Shown here piece by piece: positions 52,513 to 61,899 of a DNA stretch of 64,000 bases (positions are counted from its first letter, which is position 1; each line of letters starts with the position of its first letter). The stretch lies in contig NZ_JACXBP010000014.1 in the NCBI RefSeq assembly GCF_014773485.1, positions 22,079-86,078 on the forward strand, read 5' to 3'. Origin of the DNA: Erwinia aphidicola. Its GTDB lineage: Bacteria; Pseudomonadota; Gammaproteobacteria; Enterobacterales; Enterobacteriaceae. A model generated the notes under the pieces. The model saw only the letters and a program-made list of their open reading frames with translations. It searched no databases and was not told where the DNA came from. The position numbers were made by a program, and so were the translations under genes.

Positions 52513-53520
52513 TCAGGTCGTGGGCGAGGTAAACAGACGGTAGTGCAGGAAGTTTTTCAGGGTCAATTCACTGATACCCTGCAGATAATCCTGGCGAATT
52601 TCTTCACGATAAACCAATTTTGGCAGGTGCTGTACAGGAATATTGGCCAGACAGCGCTCGCGTATTTCAGGCAAATGAGAAGCTTTAAGACGTGTACCGC
52701 CGAGTGCCACCTTGACCGGGTTAATCAGCGCGGCCAGCGAAATGACAATTTTCGCCATCTCATCAATAAGCGGTAATCCGGCATCGGTTTGAAACGGCAG
52801 TCGGGACACTTCCCCGGCGAAATCATTGGCACCGTGCAACACCTGCCCGTTGATCACCATTCCACAGCCGGTACAGGGAACATCCGGCTTATAGATATAA
52901 GCAACCGGGGCACTGACACCCGCACAGTCGCTGCGATAAAAACCCCAGACGGTAAAATTGATATCGTTGCCCGCTTCGACAAAGCGGCCCGTGCGCATCG
53001 CCACGTCTTTCACTATCGCCAGACCGCTAAAGAGTGAAATATCACACGAGGTGACCACCCCATCAACAACCACGCCCGGCAAACCGATACCGATAGCCGC
53101 GATGTTGGGCCAGCGCCGCAGCAATGTATCAATCAGCTGATGGAAGGTTTCAGGCGTGAGGGGATGAAACGGCATCTCACCGCCTGCGAGCGTGTCGCCT
53201 ACGGCAGAGCTGAGGGACCAGACCAGCTGCGCATCCTCATCGCTGCCTGCGGCATACAGGCTGAGCAACGAGAAAAATTCAGGATTGCAGGCGTAACGCT
53301 GAGCAGGTCGCCCGCCGCGCGAGGCTTCCAGCTCCAGCGCCAGCAGCTCACCCGTCAGACTCAGCTCGTTAAGTATTGCACCGCAGGTAGCACTGCTCAG
53401 GCCGGTCTGCAGCGCAAGATCGCCCTTGGTCGCTGTACCCAACGCCTTGAGAGTCGTGGTCACCAGCGCAATATTATTCTTCTTCATTTCACGGGTGGTA
53501 TGGGTTACCGGAATATTCAT
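52513..53520 (-). CDS. ROK-family transcriptional regulator
   Basis: A 335-residue NagC/Mlc-like regulator. An N-terminal winged helix (KNNIALVTTTLKALGTATKGDLALQTGLSSATCGAILNEL) is joined to a ROK sugar-kinase-like domain with AIGIGLPGVVVDGV and a zinc-type cysteine pair in PCTGCGMVINGQVLHGANDFAGEV. It probably senses a sugar and represses the MFS gene 100 bp downstream. The start follows GAGGCGAG. Confidence 0.88.
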   Translation of the reverse strand: MNIPVTHTTREMKKNNIALVTTTLKALGTATKGDLALQTGLSSATCGAILNELSLTGELLALELEASRGGRPAQRYACNPEFFSLLSLYAAGSDEDAQLVWSLSSAVGDTLAGGEMPFHPLTPETFHQLIDTLLRRWPNIAAIGIGLPGVVVDGVVTSCDISLFSGLAIVKDVAMRTGRFVEAGNDINFTVWGFYRSDCAGVSAPVAYIYKPDVPCTGCGMVINGQVLHGANDFAGEVSRLPFQTDAGLPLIDEMAKIVISLAALINPVKVALGGTRLKASHLPEIRERCLANIPVQHLPKLVYREEIRQDYLQGISELTLKNFLHYRLFTSPTT

Positions 53521-53610
53521 CTCGCCTCATTGCATGCCGAAAAAGTAGCGTAATTTATCATAAAAATGCCGCTGGCTGCCCTACCCGCTAAGGCGTCGCA
53601 CCCGCCAGTC

Positions 53611-54261
53611 TTAGTCGACCAGCATAATTCCCAGGCGTTCCGCCAGAATAGCAAGCTGCGTGCTGTTCAGCTTGACGCCTTCAAGATCCGTAGTACGGAT
53701 ATCCAGCTCGCTAATCACGGATTGGGTTAAATCACAGTGGGTGAAATTCGCCGATCGCCAGTCAAACGAGCTGAATTCGCCACCGGAGAGGTCGGACCCG
53801 CTAAAAGAGGCGCCCAGCACGTTAGTGCCGACCCAGCGGTTTTCCCACAGTTCGCACTTTTCCAACACCACCTTAGAAAAGTTGGCGTAGCTCAGATTGC
53901 TTTTGGTGATATAGGCGCTGCAAAACCAGGTTTTTGCCGTGATCATATTCATAAAGCTGGCGCCACGGAAATCCGCACCCTGCACGCGGCATTCGGCGAT
54001 CTCAATGCCCAGCGCTTCGGCATAGCCGAAATTATTCATGGTTAAGTCGCAAAGCTTGAAGCTGGCATCTTTCAGGATTGCCCGGCTGAAGTTACAGCCG
54101 ATCTCGCTTTCACGATCGTAGAATTGGCAGTGGAGAAAGCGGGTATCAGTCAGGTCTGTCGAGGAAAAGTCGCAATTAATAAACTGGCAGTGCTCAACGA
54201 TACTGCCCATGAACTGGGAGCGGCTGAACTTCTCATTGGCGTATTGCCTGGTCGTTGACAT
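53611..54261 (-). CDS. qnr: Qnr-family pentapeptide repeat protein
   Basis: A 216-residue right-handed beta-helix protein built of A(D/N)LXX-type pentapeptides. Long segments match QnrB/QnrD: CQFYDRESEIGCNFSRA, EIAECRVQGADFRGASFMNM, KTWFCSAYITKSNLSYANFS and LEKCELWENRWVG, then SGSDLSGGEFSSFDWRSANF. Two short non-repeat loops and a C-terminal dimerisation helix (QLAILAERLGIMLV) are as in Qnr. Qnr proteins protect DNA gyrase and topoisomerase IV from quinolones. Resistance by this copy is not shown. Length equals the Qnr norm (214-218). A 72-bp octamer array lies just upstream, in the likely promoter/leader. Confidence 0.9.
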   Translation of the reverse strand: MSTTRQYANEKFSRSQFMGSIVEHCQFINCDFSSTDLTDTRFLHCQFYDRESEIGCNFSRAILKDASFKLCDLTMNNFGYAEALGIEIAECRVQGADFRGASFMNMITAKTWFCSAYITKSNLSYANFSKVVLEKCELWENRWVGTNVLGASFSGSDLSGGEFSSFDWRSANFTHCDLTQSVISELDIRTTDLEGVKLNSTQLAILAERLGIMLVD

Positions 54262-54300
54262 GTTGGGGTTCCATAAAAAGCGGCAGCATCCTGCCATCTC

Positions 54301-54372
54301 GTAATCTCGTAATCTCGTAATCTCGTAATCTCGTAATCTCGTAATCTCGTAATCTCGTAATCTCGTAATCTC
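54301..54372. repeat. Tandem octamer GTAATCTC x9
   Basis: Nine exact copies of an 8-bp unit, followed by degenerate AGGATTATGTAATCACAGG-type sequence to about 54,415. The same degenerate text occurs near the octamer array upstream of parF. It is located 40 bp upstream of the qnr-like start. Confidence 0.9.
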
Positions 54373-55451
54373 AGGATTATGTAATCACAGGATTGTAGAA
54401 TCCTGGCAACTTGGATTACTGAATTGGGTTAGCCGCAAATACCTTAACCTGACAGCGGAAAGGACTCCAGACTTAACCTGTGTCCCGCTATCGCGGACCA
54501 ATATGTCTAGTCTGACTGCCATATCTCAACGACATAATTTAATACGGACGAAATCACAGGAGGTATCAATCCCTCTCCGTTTTTCACCTGTACTGAAGAG
54601 ACTAACAGCATAAACAGGCTTATCGTCCACCCGTCGTGACCAGCAGTAAACCGCCGCCGGGTATCATGTTTAAGGTGAGACCTCTTGCAAGTATAAAACC
54701 GGCGGTGGAATGATGGCATCCGAAAACGAGACTTGGTTTCACCCTGTATGGATAAATGCGGGACGCGGCCGGGTTGCTACTTAGGATATAAGGGTGCTTC
54801 TGCAGGAATGGGGTTAACGCGTCAAAAACATTCAGCTGATAAACATCCCTCTGCCCCTTTGGATGGTTAGCCCCTAAGAATCCTGTGAACCGCATCACCA
54901 CATCCAATTTTTCAGGCCGACATTCAGTGATAATAACCGGTGAAACGGGCGGCACTGCACCTCAAAAAACGACTGTACAGCAATCTGGCTACGTTTCTCA
55001 TTGCCATTCTTTAAAGTTTCACTAATCAACGCGACCTGTCTGAGAATAAAAGTTCGAACAGTATCCGCAGGGTTGAATCCATGCAGGTGACAGCGTCACC
55101 TGATCCGCTTATCCCTCCAATGCATGGCGTAAGGATTTAAAGGAGTTAGCTTCAAAATGCCTGATTTCACGAGGCTAATCTTAAAATGGCATAGTCATAA
55201 AAGAAGTGATTAATATGCTAAGAACTTTTCAGATGGCTCTTTTAACCTTAAAGATTGTTAAGATTTATCCCATAAGTTGTAAATATACCTATGCCCCCCC
55301 TTGTTTTCCGCTTAAGAGAAACGGTATCCAGGTAACATTTAAAGAAACATTTTTTTAATTTAATGTTTTTTCGTCCTCGAATTGTCTGTACACTGGTCTC
55401 CGTTACAATAGTGAACAAATTTAAACCAACTCACAGGTTATGGATTCCGTT
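54373..55451. other. Gene-poor region between qnr-like gene and hns
   Basis: About 1 kb without a supported gene. A 111-codon minus-strand frame (54620-54955) has no recognised motif and is left out. The right end holds the H-NS promoter: TTGTCT at 55382-55387, a 16-bp spacer and TACAAT at 55404-55409. Confidence 0.5.
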
Positions 55452-55856
55452 ATGAGCGAAACGCTGAAAGTATTAAATAACATTCGCACCCTTCGTGCCC
55501 AGGCTCGTGAAGTGTCTTTATCTGAACTGGAAGAGATGCTGGAAAAACTCGAAGCGGTAGTGAACGAACGTCGTGAAGCAGATGCGGCCATCGCTTCTGA
55601 GATTAAAGAAAAAGAAGAAAAACTGGCTAAATATCGCCAGATGTTGCTAGAAGATGGTATCGATTTAAGCGAACTGACTGCAGCTGATAATACCGCTGGC
55701 AAAACACGTGCCAAGCGTGCTCCACGTCCTGCTAAGTATCAATATACTGATGAGAACGGCGAAGCAAAATCATGGACTGGCCAGGGCCGTACCCCGGCCG
55801 TTATTAAGCAGGCACTGGATGCTGGCAAGAAACTTGAAGATTTCCTGATCAAGTAA
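55452..55856 (+). CDS. hns: H-NS family nucleoid protein
   Basis: A 134-residue H-NS/StpA-type protein. The N-terminal oligomerisation domain (SETLKVLNNIRTLRAQAREVSLSELEEMLEKLEAVV) is followed by a coiled-coil linker and the C-terminal DNA-binding motif KSWTGQGRTP. Plasmid H-NS proteins silence AT-rich transferred genes and reduce the fitness cost of the plasmid. The AT-rich NRPS cluster is a possible target. ATG 55452 starts the family sequence MSE; an ATG 12 bases earlier is also in frame. Confidence 0.92.
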   Translation: MSETLKVLNNIRTLRAQAREVSLSELEEMLEKLEAVVNERREADAAIASEIKEKEEKLAKYRQMLLEDGIDLSELTAADNTAGKTRAKRAPRPAKYQYTDENGEAKSWTGQGRTPAVIKQALDAGKKLEDFLIK

Positions 55857-55863
55857 ATGCTGA

Positions 55864-55889
55864 CCGGCCGCATCTCACCGTGCGGCCGG
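55864..55889. terminator. Hairpin between convergent hns and decarboxylase genes
   Basis: Perfect 9-bp arms CCGGCCGCA (55864-55872) and TGCGGCCGG (55881-55889) between two convergent stop codons. There is no T-run on the plus strand, so its role as a terminator is likely but not proven. Confidence 0.6.
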
Positions 55890-55895
55890 ATGCAA

Positions 55896-57254
55896 TTACC
55901 CTTCTGCTAATATTTCCCGATAAATTCTTGCCATCAGTACGATAAATTTCTGTACATGGATTTCCTCCGTGCGCCATGAACTCACGCTGACTCTCAGCGC
56001 CGCTTTACCCTGCCAGAATGTCCCGGCAAACCACGCCTCACCCGACGCCTGTAATGCTTCGCGTACTCTCAGCGTAAGCGCCTCGCTGGATGCCCGAAAC
56101 AGAACCTGATTGATGACGACCCGGTTAATGACTTCAAACCCGGCCTCACTTAACCCCTCGCCTATCTGCTGCGCCAGCAAACAATGCCGCTCTATCATCG
56201 CCGCGACGCCATCACGCCCTAATGTGCGCAACGAAGCCCACACAGGAATACCGCGTGGACGGCGGGAAAACTCCAGCGTCAGATTTTTTTGCGCATCCTG
56301 GGAGGCGGCAGAATAGACCGCATCGGCATTCATTGCGCACGAAAGCGCGGCGGAATGACGGCATATCGCCATAGCGCAGTCATAAGGGGTATTGAGCCAC
56401 TTATGACCATCCGTGGTCCAGCTATCTGCCTGTTCAATTCCCTGCGTGAAGGCTTTAAATTTTGACGCCCGCGCCCAGAGACCAAATGCGCCATCAATAT
56501 GTACCCAGGCCCCTGCCGCTCTGGCCAGCGGCATCAGCGCAGCGAAGTCATCAAATTCCCCACTATTCACCTCGCCAGCCTGCAGACAGATAATGGTGCG
56601 ATCATCCAGCTCCGGCAGGTGTAATAGGTCAATCTGCCCTCGGCCATTCACCGGCGCGACGATCAAATGGCGCAGGCCGAACCCGAGTATGCGCAACGCT
56701 TTTTTTACCGTGATATGCGTCAGTTCAGAGATTACGACGCGTATTTCTGGTGCGCCAGCTAATCCATCCCGATCAAAGTCCCAGCCGTGACGCTGTAGCA
56801 GTTCGCGCCGCGCTGTCGCCAGGCAGCTGAGCGTGCACGCTGTCGCGCTGGTACCGAATCCCACCGCGCTTTCTCTGGGCAGATCGAGTATCTCCAGCAG
56901 CCATTTTGCGGCAAGGAGCTCCAGAGTGGCCGACACCGGCGAATTATCCCAGCTGGATGCACACTGATCCCAGGCAATCATCAGGCGCTCAGCTGCCGTC
57001 GCCACTGGCAGAGAAGCTCCGATGACAAAACCAAAGTAATCGGGCCCGTTAGACGCAGTCGTGGCAGGGGAGCCAACATCGTCCAGCAGCGCCAGCGTCT
57101 GCTCTGGCGGCAGCCCCTGCGGCGGCAGCGGTTCATCAAAACGCGTCAACCCGGCCAGTGCACCACTGTCGGGGAATACCTGCCGCGTCGGGAGAGAAGC
57201 CGTATAATTCATGGCGCGCACATCCGCTGCAGCCAGCAGTTCCAGATCATTCAT
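55896..57254 (-). CDS. PLP-dependent group II decarboxylase family protein
   Basis: A 452-residue fold-type I PLP enzyme of the DDC/glutamate decarboxylase-like group. The cofactor region is complete: GTSATACTLSCLATAR, ITVKKALRILGFG, WVHIDGAFGLWARAS (Asp) and TTDGHKWLNTPYD (PLP lysine). Probable activity is amino acid decarboxylation; the substrate is unknown. It overlaps the MFS gene by four bases (ATGA), so enzyme and transporter form a pair, perhaps amine production with export. Confidence 0.85.
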   Translation of the reverse strand: MNDLELLAAADVRAMNYTASLPTRQVFPDSGALAGLTRFDEPLPPQGLPPEQTLALLDDVGSPATTASNGPDYFGFVIGASLPVATAAERLMIAWDQCASSWDNSPVSATLELLAAKWLLEILDLPRESAVGFGTSATACTLSCLATARRELLQRHGWDFDRDGLAGAPEIRVVISELTHITVKKALRILGFGLRHLIVAPVNGRGQIDLLHLPELDDRTIICLQAGEVNSGEFDDFAALMPLARAAGAWVHIDGAFGLWARASKFKAFTQGIEQADSWTTDGHKWLNTPYDCAMAICRHSAALSCAMNADAVYSAASQDAQKNLTLEFSRRPRGIPVWASLRTLGRDGVAAMIERHCLLAQQIGEGLSEAGFEVINRVVINQVLFRASSEALTLRVREALQASGEAWFAGTFWQGKAALRVSVSSWRTEEIHVQKFIVLMARIYREILAEG

Positions 57255-58453
57255 TGTTGACCCCTTTTCATCACGTAATAGCTCCAGATAACCAGCGCCA
57301 GTAGGCTAACCGCCGCGCCACATAGGCACACCGCCGACCACCCACCGAGAACATAGGCCTGAGTGGAAAGCAGCGCACCCAGTCCGCTGCCTACCGAATA
57401 AAACAGCATATAACCAGCAATCAGGCGCCCACCGGCATCAGGCTGGCTGGCGAAAATCAGCTGCTGGCTGGTGACGTGCAGCGCCTGTCCGGCGGCATCA
57501 AGCAGGAGAATCCCGCTGATTAACCACCATAAAGAACCCGCACCTAACCACAGCGGCAACCAGCTGAGCAGCAGCAGGCTCAGGGCAACACCGCTGGTTC
57601 GCTGAGCCAGCCCGCGATCGGCCCAGCGTCCGGCGCGGCTGGCAGTCAGCACACCGATGACGCCAGCCAGTCCCAGCGCTCCTATCTGACCATGACTCAG
57701 CTGCCACGGAGGATCGCGTAACAGCAGCACCAGTGCATTCCAGAAAATATTGAAGCTGGCGAACATCAACAGCGCCAGCATGCCGCGCAGCTGCAGTACG
57801 GGGTTGCGCAACAGCGTTTGCCACAGCGATTGCATCATCTGCCAGCCGTTGCCTGAATCACTGCGCGGTAATTGTGGCAGGTTACGCCAGATGAACGCCG
57901 CCAGCAGCGTCATCATCAGCGCCGAAACGAGGTATACGCCACGCCAGCTGCTCACATCGGCGACCAGCCCGGCAAACGTGCGGGCCAGCAATAACCCTAC
58001 CACCACGCCACCAGAGACTATCCCGACGACCCGCCCACGGTTGCTCTCGCTGGCCGCTGAAGCGGCATAAGCAATCATCCCCTGCGTCATTGCGGTACCC
58101 AGCAGGCCCGTCAGCATCATCGCCAGAAGCAGCATCAGCGGTGAACTGGCGACAGCCGTTAATAACAGTGCCGCGATCAGTCCCAAAAGCTGCCAGCGCA
58201 TCAGGTTACGGCGATCGGCTGCATCGCCTAAAGGAACCAGCACCAGCAACGCGGCGATACAGCCCACCTGCGTGGCAAAAATCATGCTGCCAGCACTGGC
58301 TGGCGTTATAGCGAACGTTAGCGCCAGCGCATCCAGCAGCGGCTGGGCATAGTAGACGTTGGCCACACTTAAGCCGCTGCTGCAGGCAAGCAGGGCCAGT
58401 TGCCACGAAGACAATTTAGGCAACAAAGGGGGGTTCTCTGGCGTACTGACCAT
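57251..58453 (-). CDS. MFS transporter paired with decarboxylase
   Basis: A 400-residue MFS protein with 12 helices, beginning PKLSSWQLALLACSSGLSVANVYYAQPLLDAL and carrying the loop motif PLGDAADRRNLMRWQLLGLI. It resembles the YybF/NepI-like family of drug or nucleoside exporters. It is divergent from an HxlR regulator, with two matched palindromes between them. ATG 58453 has GGAGCG upstream; ATG 58465 is also in frame. Confidence 0.82.
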   Translation of the reverse strand: MVSTPENPPLLPKLSSWQLALLACSSGLSVANVYYAQPLLDALALTFAITPASAGSMIFATQVGCIAALLVLVPLGDAADRRNLMRWQLLGLIAALLLTAVASSPLMLLLAMMLTGLLGTAMTQGMIAYAASAASESNRGRVVGIVSGGVVVGLLLARTFAGLVADVSSWRGVYLVSALMMTLLAAFIWRNLPQLPRSDSGNGWQMMQSLWQTLLRNPVLQLRGMLALLMFASFNIFWNALVLLLRDPPWQLSHGQIGALGLAGVIGVLTASRAGRWADRGLAQRTSGVALSLLLLSWLPLWLGAGSLWWLISGILLLDAAGQALHVTSQQLIFASQPDAGGRLIAGYMLFYSVGSGLGALLSTQAYVLGGWSAVCLCGAAVSLLALVIWSYYVMKRGQQ

Positions 58454-58466
58454 ACTGCGCTCCATT

Positions 58467-58522
58467 TGGTTTCGAATTAAAACCATTTGCAGCCTGACGG
58501 AAGTGGTTTTAAAATGCAACCA
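58467..58522. promoter_or_regulatory. Two 19-bp palindromes, probable HxlR operators
   Basis: TGGTT-N9-AACCA occurs twice (58467-58485 and 58504-58522), 37 bp centre to centre, in the gap between the divergent MFS and HxlR genes. The repeated site in a shared promoter region is what a self-regulating HxlR protein would bind. Confidence 0.65.
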
Positions 58523-58543
58523 AATTCAGCGAAGGAAGAAAAC

Positions 58544-58990
58544 ATGGCGGACCGTCTCTCTTTAAGCCAGGCCCCGTGCCCGGTGGCGCGCAGCGTCGAT
58601 CTGATCGGCGATCGCTGGCTGCTGCTGATCCTGCGCGATTCGTTTGACGGCAGCCGTCGCTTTAGCGAGTTTCAGCGCGGACTGGGTATGGCGCGCAATA
58701 TTTTGTCTGACCGCTTACGCCGCCTGGTTGACGGCGGACTGTTAACGATCCAACCCGCCTCCGACGGATCCGCCTGGCAGGAATATGTGCTGACCGAGCG
58801 TGGTTATGCGCTTTTTCCGCTCATTGTCGCCCTGCGTCAATTTGGTGAGAGTGAGTTGTTTTCCCCAGGTGAAGCCCATTCGCAGCTGCTGGAAAGTGCC
58901 ACCGGGCAGCCGCTGGCGGCATTGCGCGTGCTGAATCAGCAGGGAGAAGAGATTTCGGCTGACTCAACGCACGTTAAAAAAATTACTTAA
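58544..58990 (+). CDS. HxlR-family transcriptional regulator
   Basis: A 148-residue winged-helix regulator. Family signature: CPVARSVDLIGDRWLLLILRDSFDGSRRFSEFQRGLGMARNILSDRLRRLVDGGLL, followed by EYVLTERGYALFPL. The Cys of APCPVAR may be a redox or quinone sensor as in other HxlR proteins. It is divergent from the decarboxylase-linked MFS gene. The start is preceded by GAAGGAAGAA. Confidence 0.9.
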   Translation: MADRLSLSQAPCPVARSVDLIGDRWLLLILRDSFDGSRRFSEFQRGLGMARNILSDRLRRLVDGGLLTIQPASDGSAWQEYVLTERGYALFPLIVALRQFGESELFSPGEAHSQLLESATGQPLAALRVLNQQGEEISADSTHVKKIT

Positions 58991-59018
58991 TCATCATGCA
59001 ATAAACGAAAATGGCTAG

Positions 59019-59612
59019 ATGAATTTCCTGATTCACTCTACCCCTTGTCAGGCTTCATATTTATCGTCAGCGACGACTCAACTGACAATAAAGGCATTCA
59101 TCCTGCACGTAACTTGGCACCTGACGGGGATTACCGGGGCAATGGCATTAATTAGTGGAATGGCTAACGCTGCCGGGGAACAGCCGATTCAGAGCGGCAC
59201 GCTGATCTATCTGGAACAGCAGGCGCATACCAACCGCTACCCTCCCGCTGGGGGTTCTTATCTCAACGGCGGCACCCTCAATCAGATTACCGACACATTA
59301 ACGTGGCAGAATCCCGCGACCTTACAGGTGGAGCCATGAATTGCCGAAAGCTGGACGCGCAACGCCTATAACACCTTTAAACTCTGTCCCGGCGTGACGA
59401 TCTCTGGCGGTACGCCGCTGGATGCTAGCGCGTTGGCGAAGAACTTTGATACCTACGGCCTTGAGCATAAAGCACAGCGCCTGCCGGTATCAGAAGTCAT
59501 TAATAACTATGACCACAGTAAAGTCATCGCTTCGCTAACGGTGACGTACTTCTATAAAGAACCGTCGCCGTGATTTCTGCAGGATACCGCAACCATCGAT
59601 TCGGGCTGGTAA
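59019..59612 (+). pseudogene. Truncated peptide/nickel-type substrate-binding protein
   Basis: A remnant of an SBP_bac_5 binding protein. Recognisable text: EQPIQSGTLIYLEQQAHTN, YPPAGGSYLNGGTLNQITDTLTWQNPATLQVEP, then after a stop IAESWTRNAY, CPGVTISGGTPLDASALAKNFDTYG and RLPVSEVINNYDHSKV. The frame is kept throughout, but TGA codons break it at 59337 and 59571, and a TAA at 59610 ends the fragment with most of the C-terminus missing. No permease or ATPase genes remain. It is a decayed gene next to the replication region. Confidence 0.75.
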
Positions 59613-59841
59613 GGCGGTAATTCTTACATAAAATTCTTCCACCTGTGAGCCGACTCGCAACCTAATGTGGAAGAATTTTATGCAAACCCGTAACGGATTC
59701 AGATGCTGTTGAGACTGCGATAATCGCTATGTAGCAAGCTTGCCATATTTATCCACAGAAACGGGGGATAATCTGGTGTGTAACTCAGGTAAGCCCGTAC
59801 TAAAAAATGTTAATAAGCGGCTTATCAATATGATTAGTCAC
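59613..59841. other. Region downstream of repA with inverted iteron pair and DnaA box
   Basis: CATAAAATTCTTCCAC (59627-59642) and its exact inverse GTGGAAGAATTTTATG (59667-59682) are iteron-like sequences in opposite orientation. A perfect DnaA box TTATCCACA is at 59749-59757. RepFIB-type replicons keep iterons on both sides of repA, which this matches. No gene is present. Confidence 0.7.
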
Positions 59842-60819
59842 CTATTTTTTTGCGCGCTCGCTGACTTCCGTCATTACACGCTTATGGCTGCTTTTATCAC
59901 CGATTGTCTTATACCAGGCTGCCAGTTTTCTGACGTCCGTCAACGGGACTTTCTCGTTCCGATCGTAAGTAGCCAGGCGTTCCCGATACTGCTCCATGAT
60001 ATGTATACAGCGGCGTGCCCACTCTCCTTCCAGGTCTGAACCCACCGTCGCCCGCGGCCTGCGGGGAAATTTAGGGCGCAGCGGCTTACTGGCTTCATGA
60101 GAAGATTCGTCCACGTATGAGAACTTAATCGACACTACGGTGCGCCCTTTTTTAATAGGTTCCCAAATAACGGAGATATCCGTATTAGCATTAATGCGCG
60201 CCAGCGTGGGCTCCAGCAGTTTCTGGCGGAAGTCACGATAATCTTCATATTTGCCCTGCAGCCCGGCTTTTTCACGCATCCAGTCCAGAGCCAGCGTCAC
60301 TTCAATCGCCTTACTGCTCTTACGTCCGTAAAGGTTTTTGGCTTTGATTAACCAACCGTAAAGCCGCACAGAGAAAGCCGTATCAAGCTTGGCAATATTG
60401 ATAAAATTAAGCTTGGTAAACGACTCTTTTAGTTCATAAAGATAGGGGGCAACATCCTGACCAAAGCGCAGTACCACCGCACTCTGCTCATCACTGCTGA
60501 CGTATTCAAGACGGGAAAACCAGGAAAGCTGGACGGTACGCATTTTGCCGGTTTTGCGATCGGGCTGATAGATGGTAACGGGTTTTTTCATCAAGCTTTC
60601 GGCAGCTTCACGCAACTGCCGATGGCTACTGGTTGGATTTAACCCATAAATACGCTGATAATCATGGGGAAATAAGCGATACAGCGCGTCAGGCTGGGGT
60701 TTCCTGCTGTCGATTTGAGCAAGTGCCAGGTTCAGCAACCGCATCTCATCCAGCGTGACACTGTAGGCCCCTTCAAGGAGATCGTTACCTTGTACGACCG
60801 TCAGTTTGTTTAGCTCCAT
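59842..60819 (-). CDS. repA: RepFIB-type replication initiator RepA
   Basis: A 325-residue Rep_3 family initiator. Two winged-helix domains are recognisable: residues 1-150 (GAYSVTLDEMRLLNLALAQIDSRK, EAAESLMKKPVTIY, SWFSRLEYVSSDEQSAVVLRFGQDVAPYL) and 150-260 (KLDTAFSVRLYGWLIKAKN, YEDYRDFRQKLLEPTLARIN, KKGRTVVSIKFSY). These proteins bind iterons, recruit host DnaA and DnaB, and control copy number by self-repression. The gene is flanked by iterons on both sides, confirming it as the active replicon. Confidence 0.93.
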   Translation of the reverse strand: MELNKLTVVQGNDLLEGAYSVTLDEMRLLNLALAQIDSRKPQPDALYRLFPHDYQRIYGLNPTSSHRQLREAAESLMKKPVTIYQPDRKTGKMRTVQLSWFSRLEYVSSDEQSAVVLRFGQDVAPYLYELKESFTKLNFINIAKLDTAFSVRLYGWLIKAKNLYGRKSSKAIEVTLALDWMREKAGLQGKYEDYRDFRQKLLEPTLARINANTDISVIWEPIKKGRTVVSIKFSYVDESSHEASKPLRPKFPRRPRATVGSDLEGEWARRCIHIMEQYRERLATYDRNEKVPLTDVRKLAAWYKTIGDKSSHKRVMTEVSERAKK

Positions 60820-60947
60820 TTAGCAGGATCCCTGTGTGGAATGTTCAGCAGAGTATTCCACACAAAAAATATTCAGGTAAAGTAAAATAACATCATTATT
60901 AGCTCTTTAAAATCAATAATTTAATAAGTAACACAGTTTGTGTTAAC

Positions 60948-61890
60948 ATAAAATTCCTCCACATTCAGGCAGCACAGGATCCAATTTAGTCGTGGTTCGA
61001 TCCTGAAAGTGCGAGATGGCAACAGGAAAACACTCCACATATCCATAGCAGAACTCAGCGCAACTTAACCGGAAATTCTTCCACATATGCCCGGCAGCCT
61101 GAAACAGGCCATCAGAAAATCATTCCACATACCTTCGGACACACTACAGAAAATTACTCCACCTTTGGCCAGGCTTATCTCTGAGGCTCCCTCTGTCCAT
61201 GGTAAGGGGGCTATAAGTAATTTCACTAACACCACTATTTCTTTGTTTATCAAAAAGATAAAATAAATTTCCTTAGAAAATCTTTCCACATTTTAGCGAA
61301 AAACTATTCAACAGGGGTGCCGCTAGGCGTTTTTGCGCAGGTAAACAGAAAATTTATCCACCTTTGAGTACGACTCGAGAACTGGGCAGCATGCCAAACA
61401 TAAAATCCATCCACACATGGAACAGAAAAGTGACATGGTCACAATCAAAATTTAGTACAGAAAATTTTTCCACCTTTAGCCTTTCCTGTTACGCGACTCA
61501 TACATAAAAGAATTCCACGTATGTCTTAGTCAAACAGGTACAACCTAAAATCACTCCACATAAGAAATACAGAAATGTAGTAACTTATTGTTATAACGCT
61601 TTAATTTTATGATAATGATTAACTCAGACTGACTTATGTGACAATGTAACGTGACTATTTCTTAAGATGTGACAACTTCGATTTTCATCAGGAAAGGCAG
61701 GAACGTGCATGAATATCAGGAGGCAACGGTGAGTAGAAGTTATCCACAGAAAATAACTCCACATAAAATATTTCGCCAGATCAGAAAGTTATCAACAGGA
61801 AAAAACTCTACGTATAGCAGGAAAAAACTCCACATATAACAGAAAATCACTCCACTTCAGACAGGAAAAACATCCACATAAACATCTGCA
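60948..61890. repeat. Iteron array and origin of replication
   Basis: About 16 direct repeats with the approximate consensus CAGAAAATnnnTCCACATA, all in the same orientation, at about 60948, 61022, 61068, 61112, 61147, 61274, 61347, 61399, 61458, 61503, 61549, 61747, 61797, 61820, 61839 and 61861. DnaA boxes are embedded: TTATCCACA at 61740-61748 and TTATCAACA at 61789-61797. This is the binding array for RepA. Spacing is irregular on the repA side and tight at 61.75-61.9 kb. Confidence 0.85.
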
Positions 61891-61899
61891 ACTATATGA

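Noticed and set aside
54620..54955. 111-codon minus-strand frame upstream of the qnr-like gene
   Set aside because: No motif, no clear start and no neighbour that would support it.
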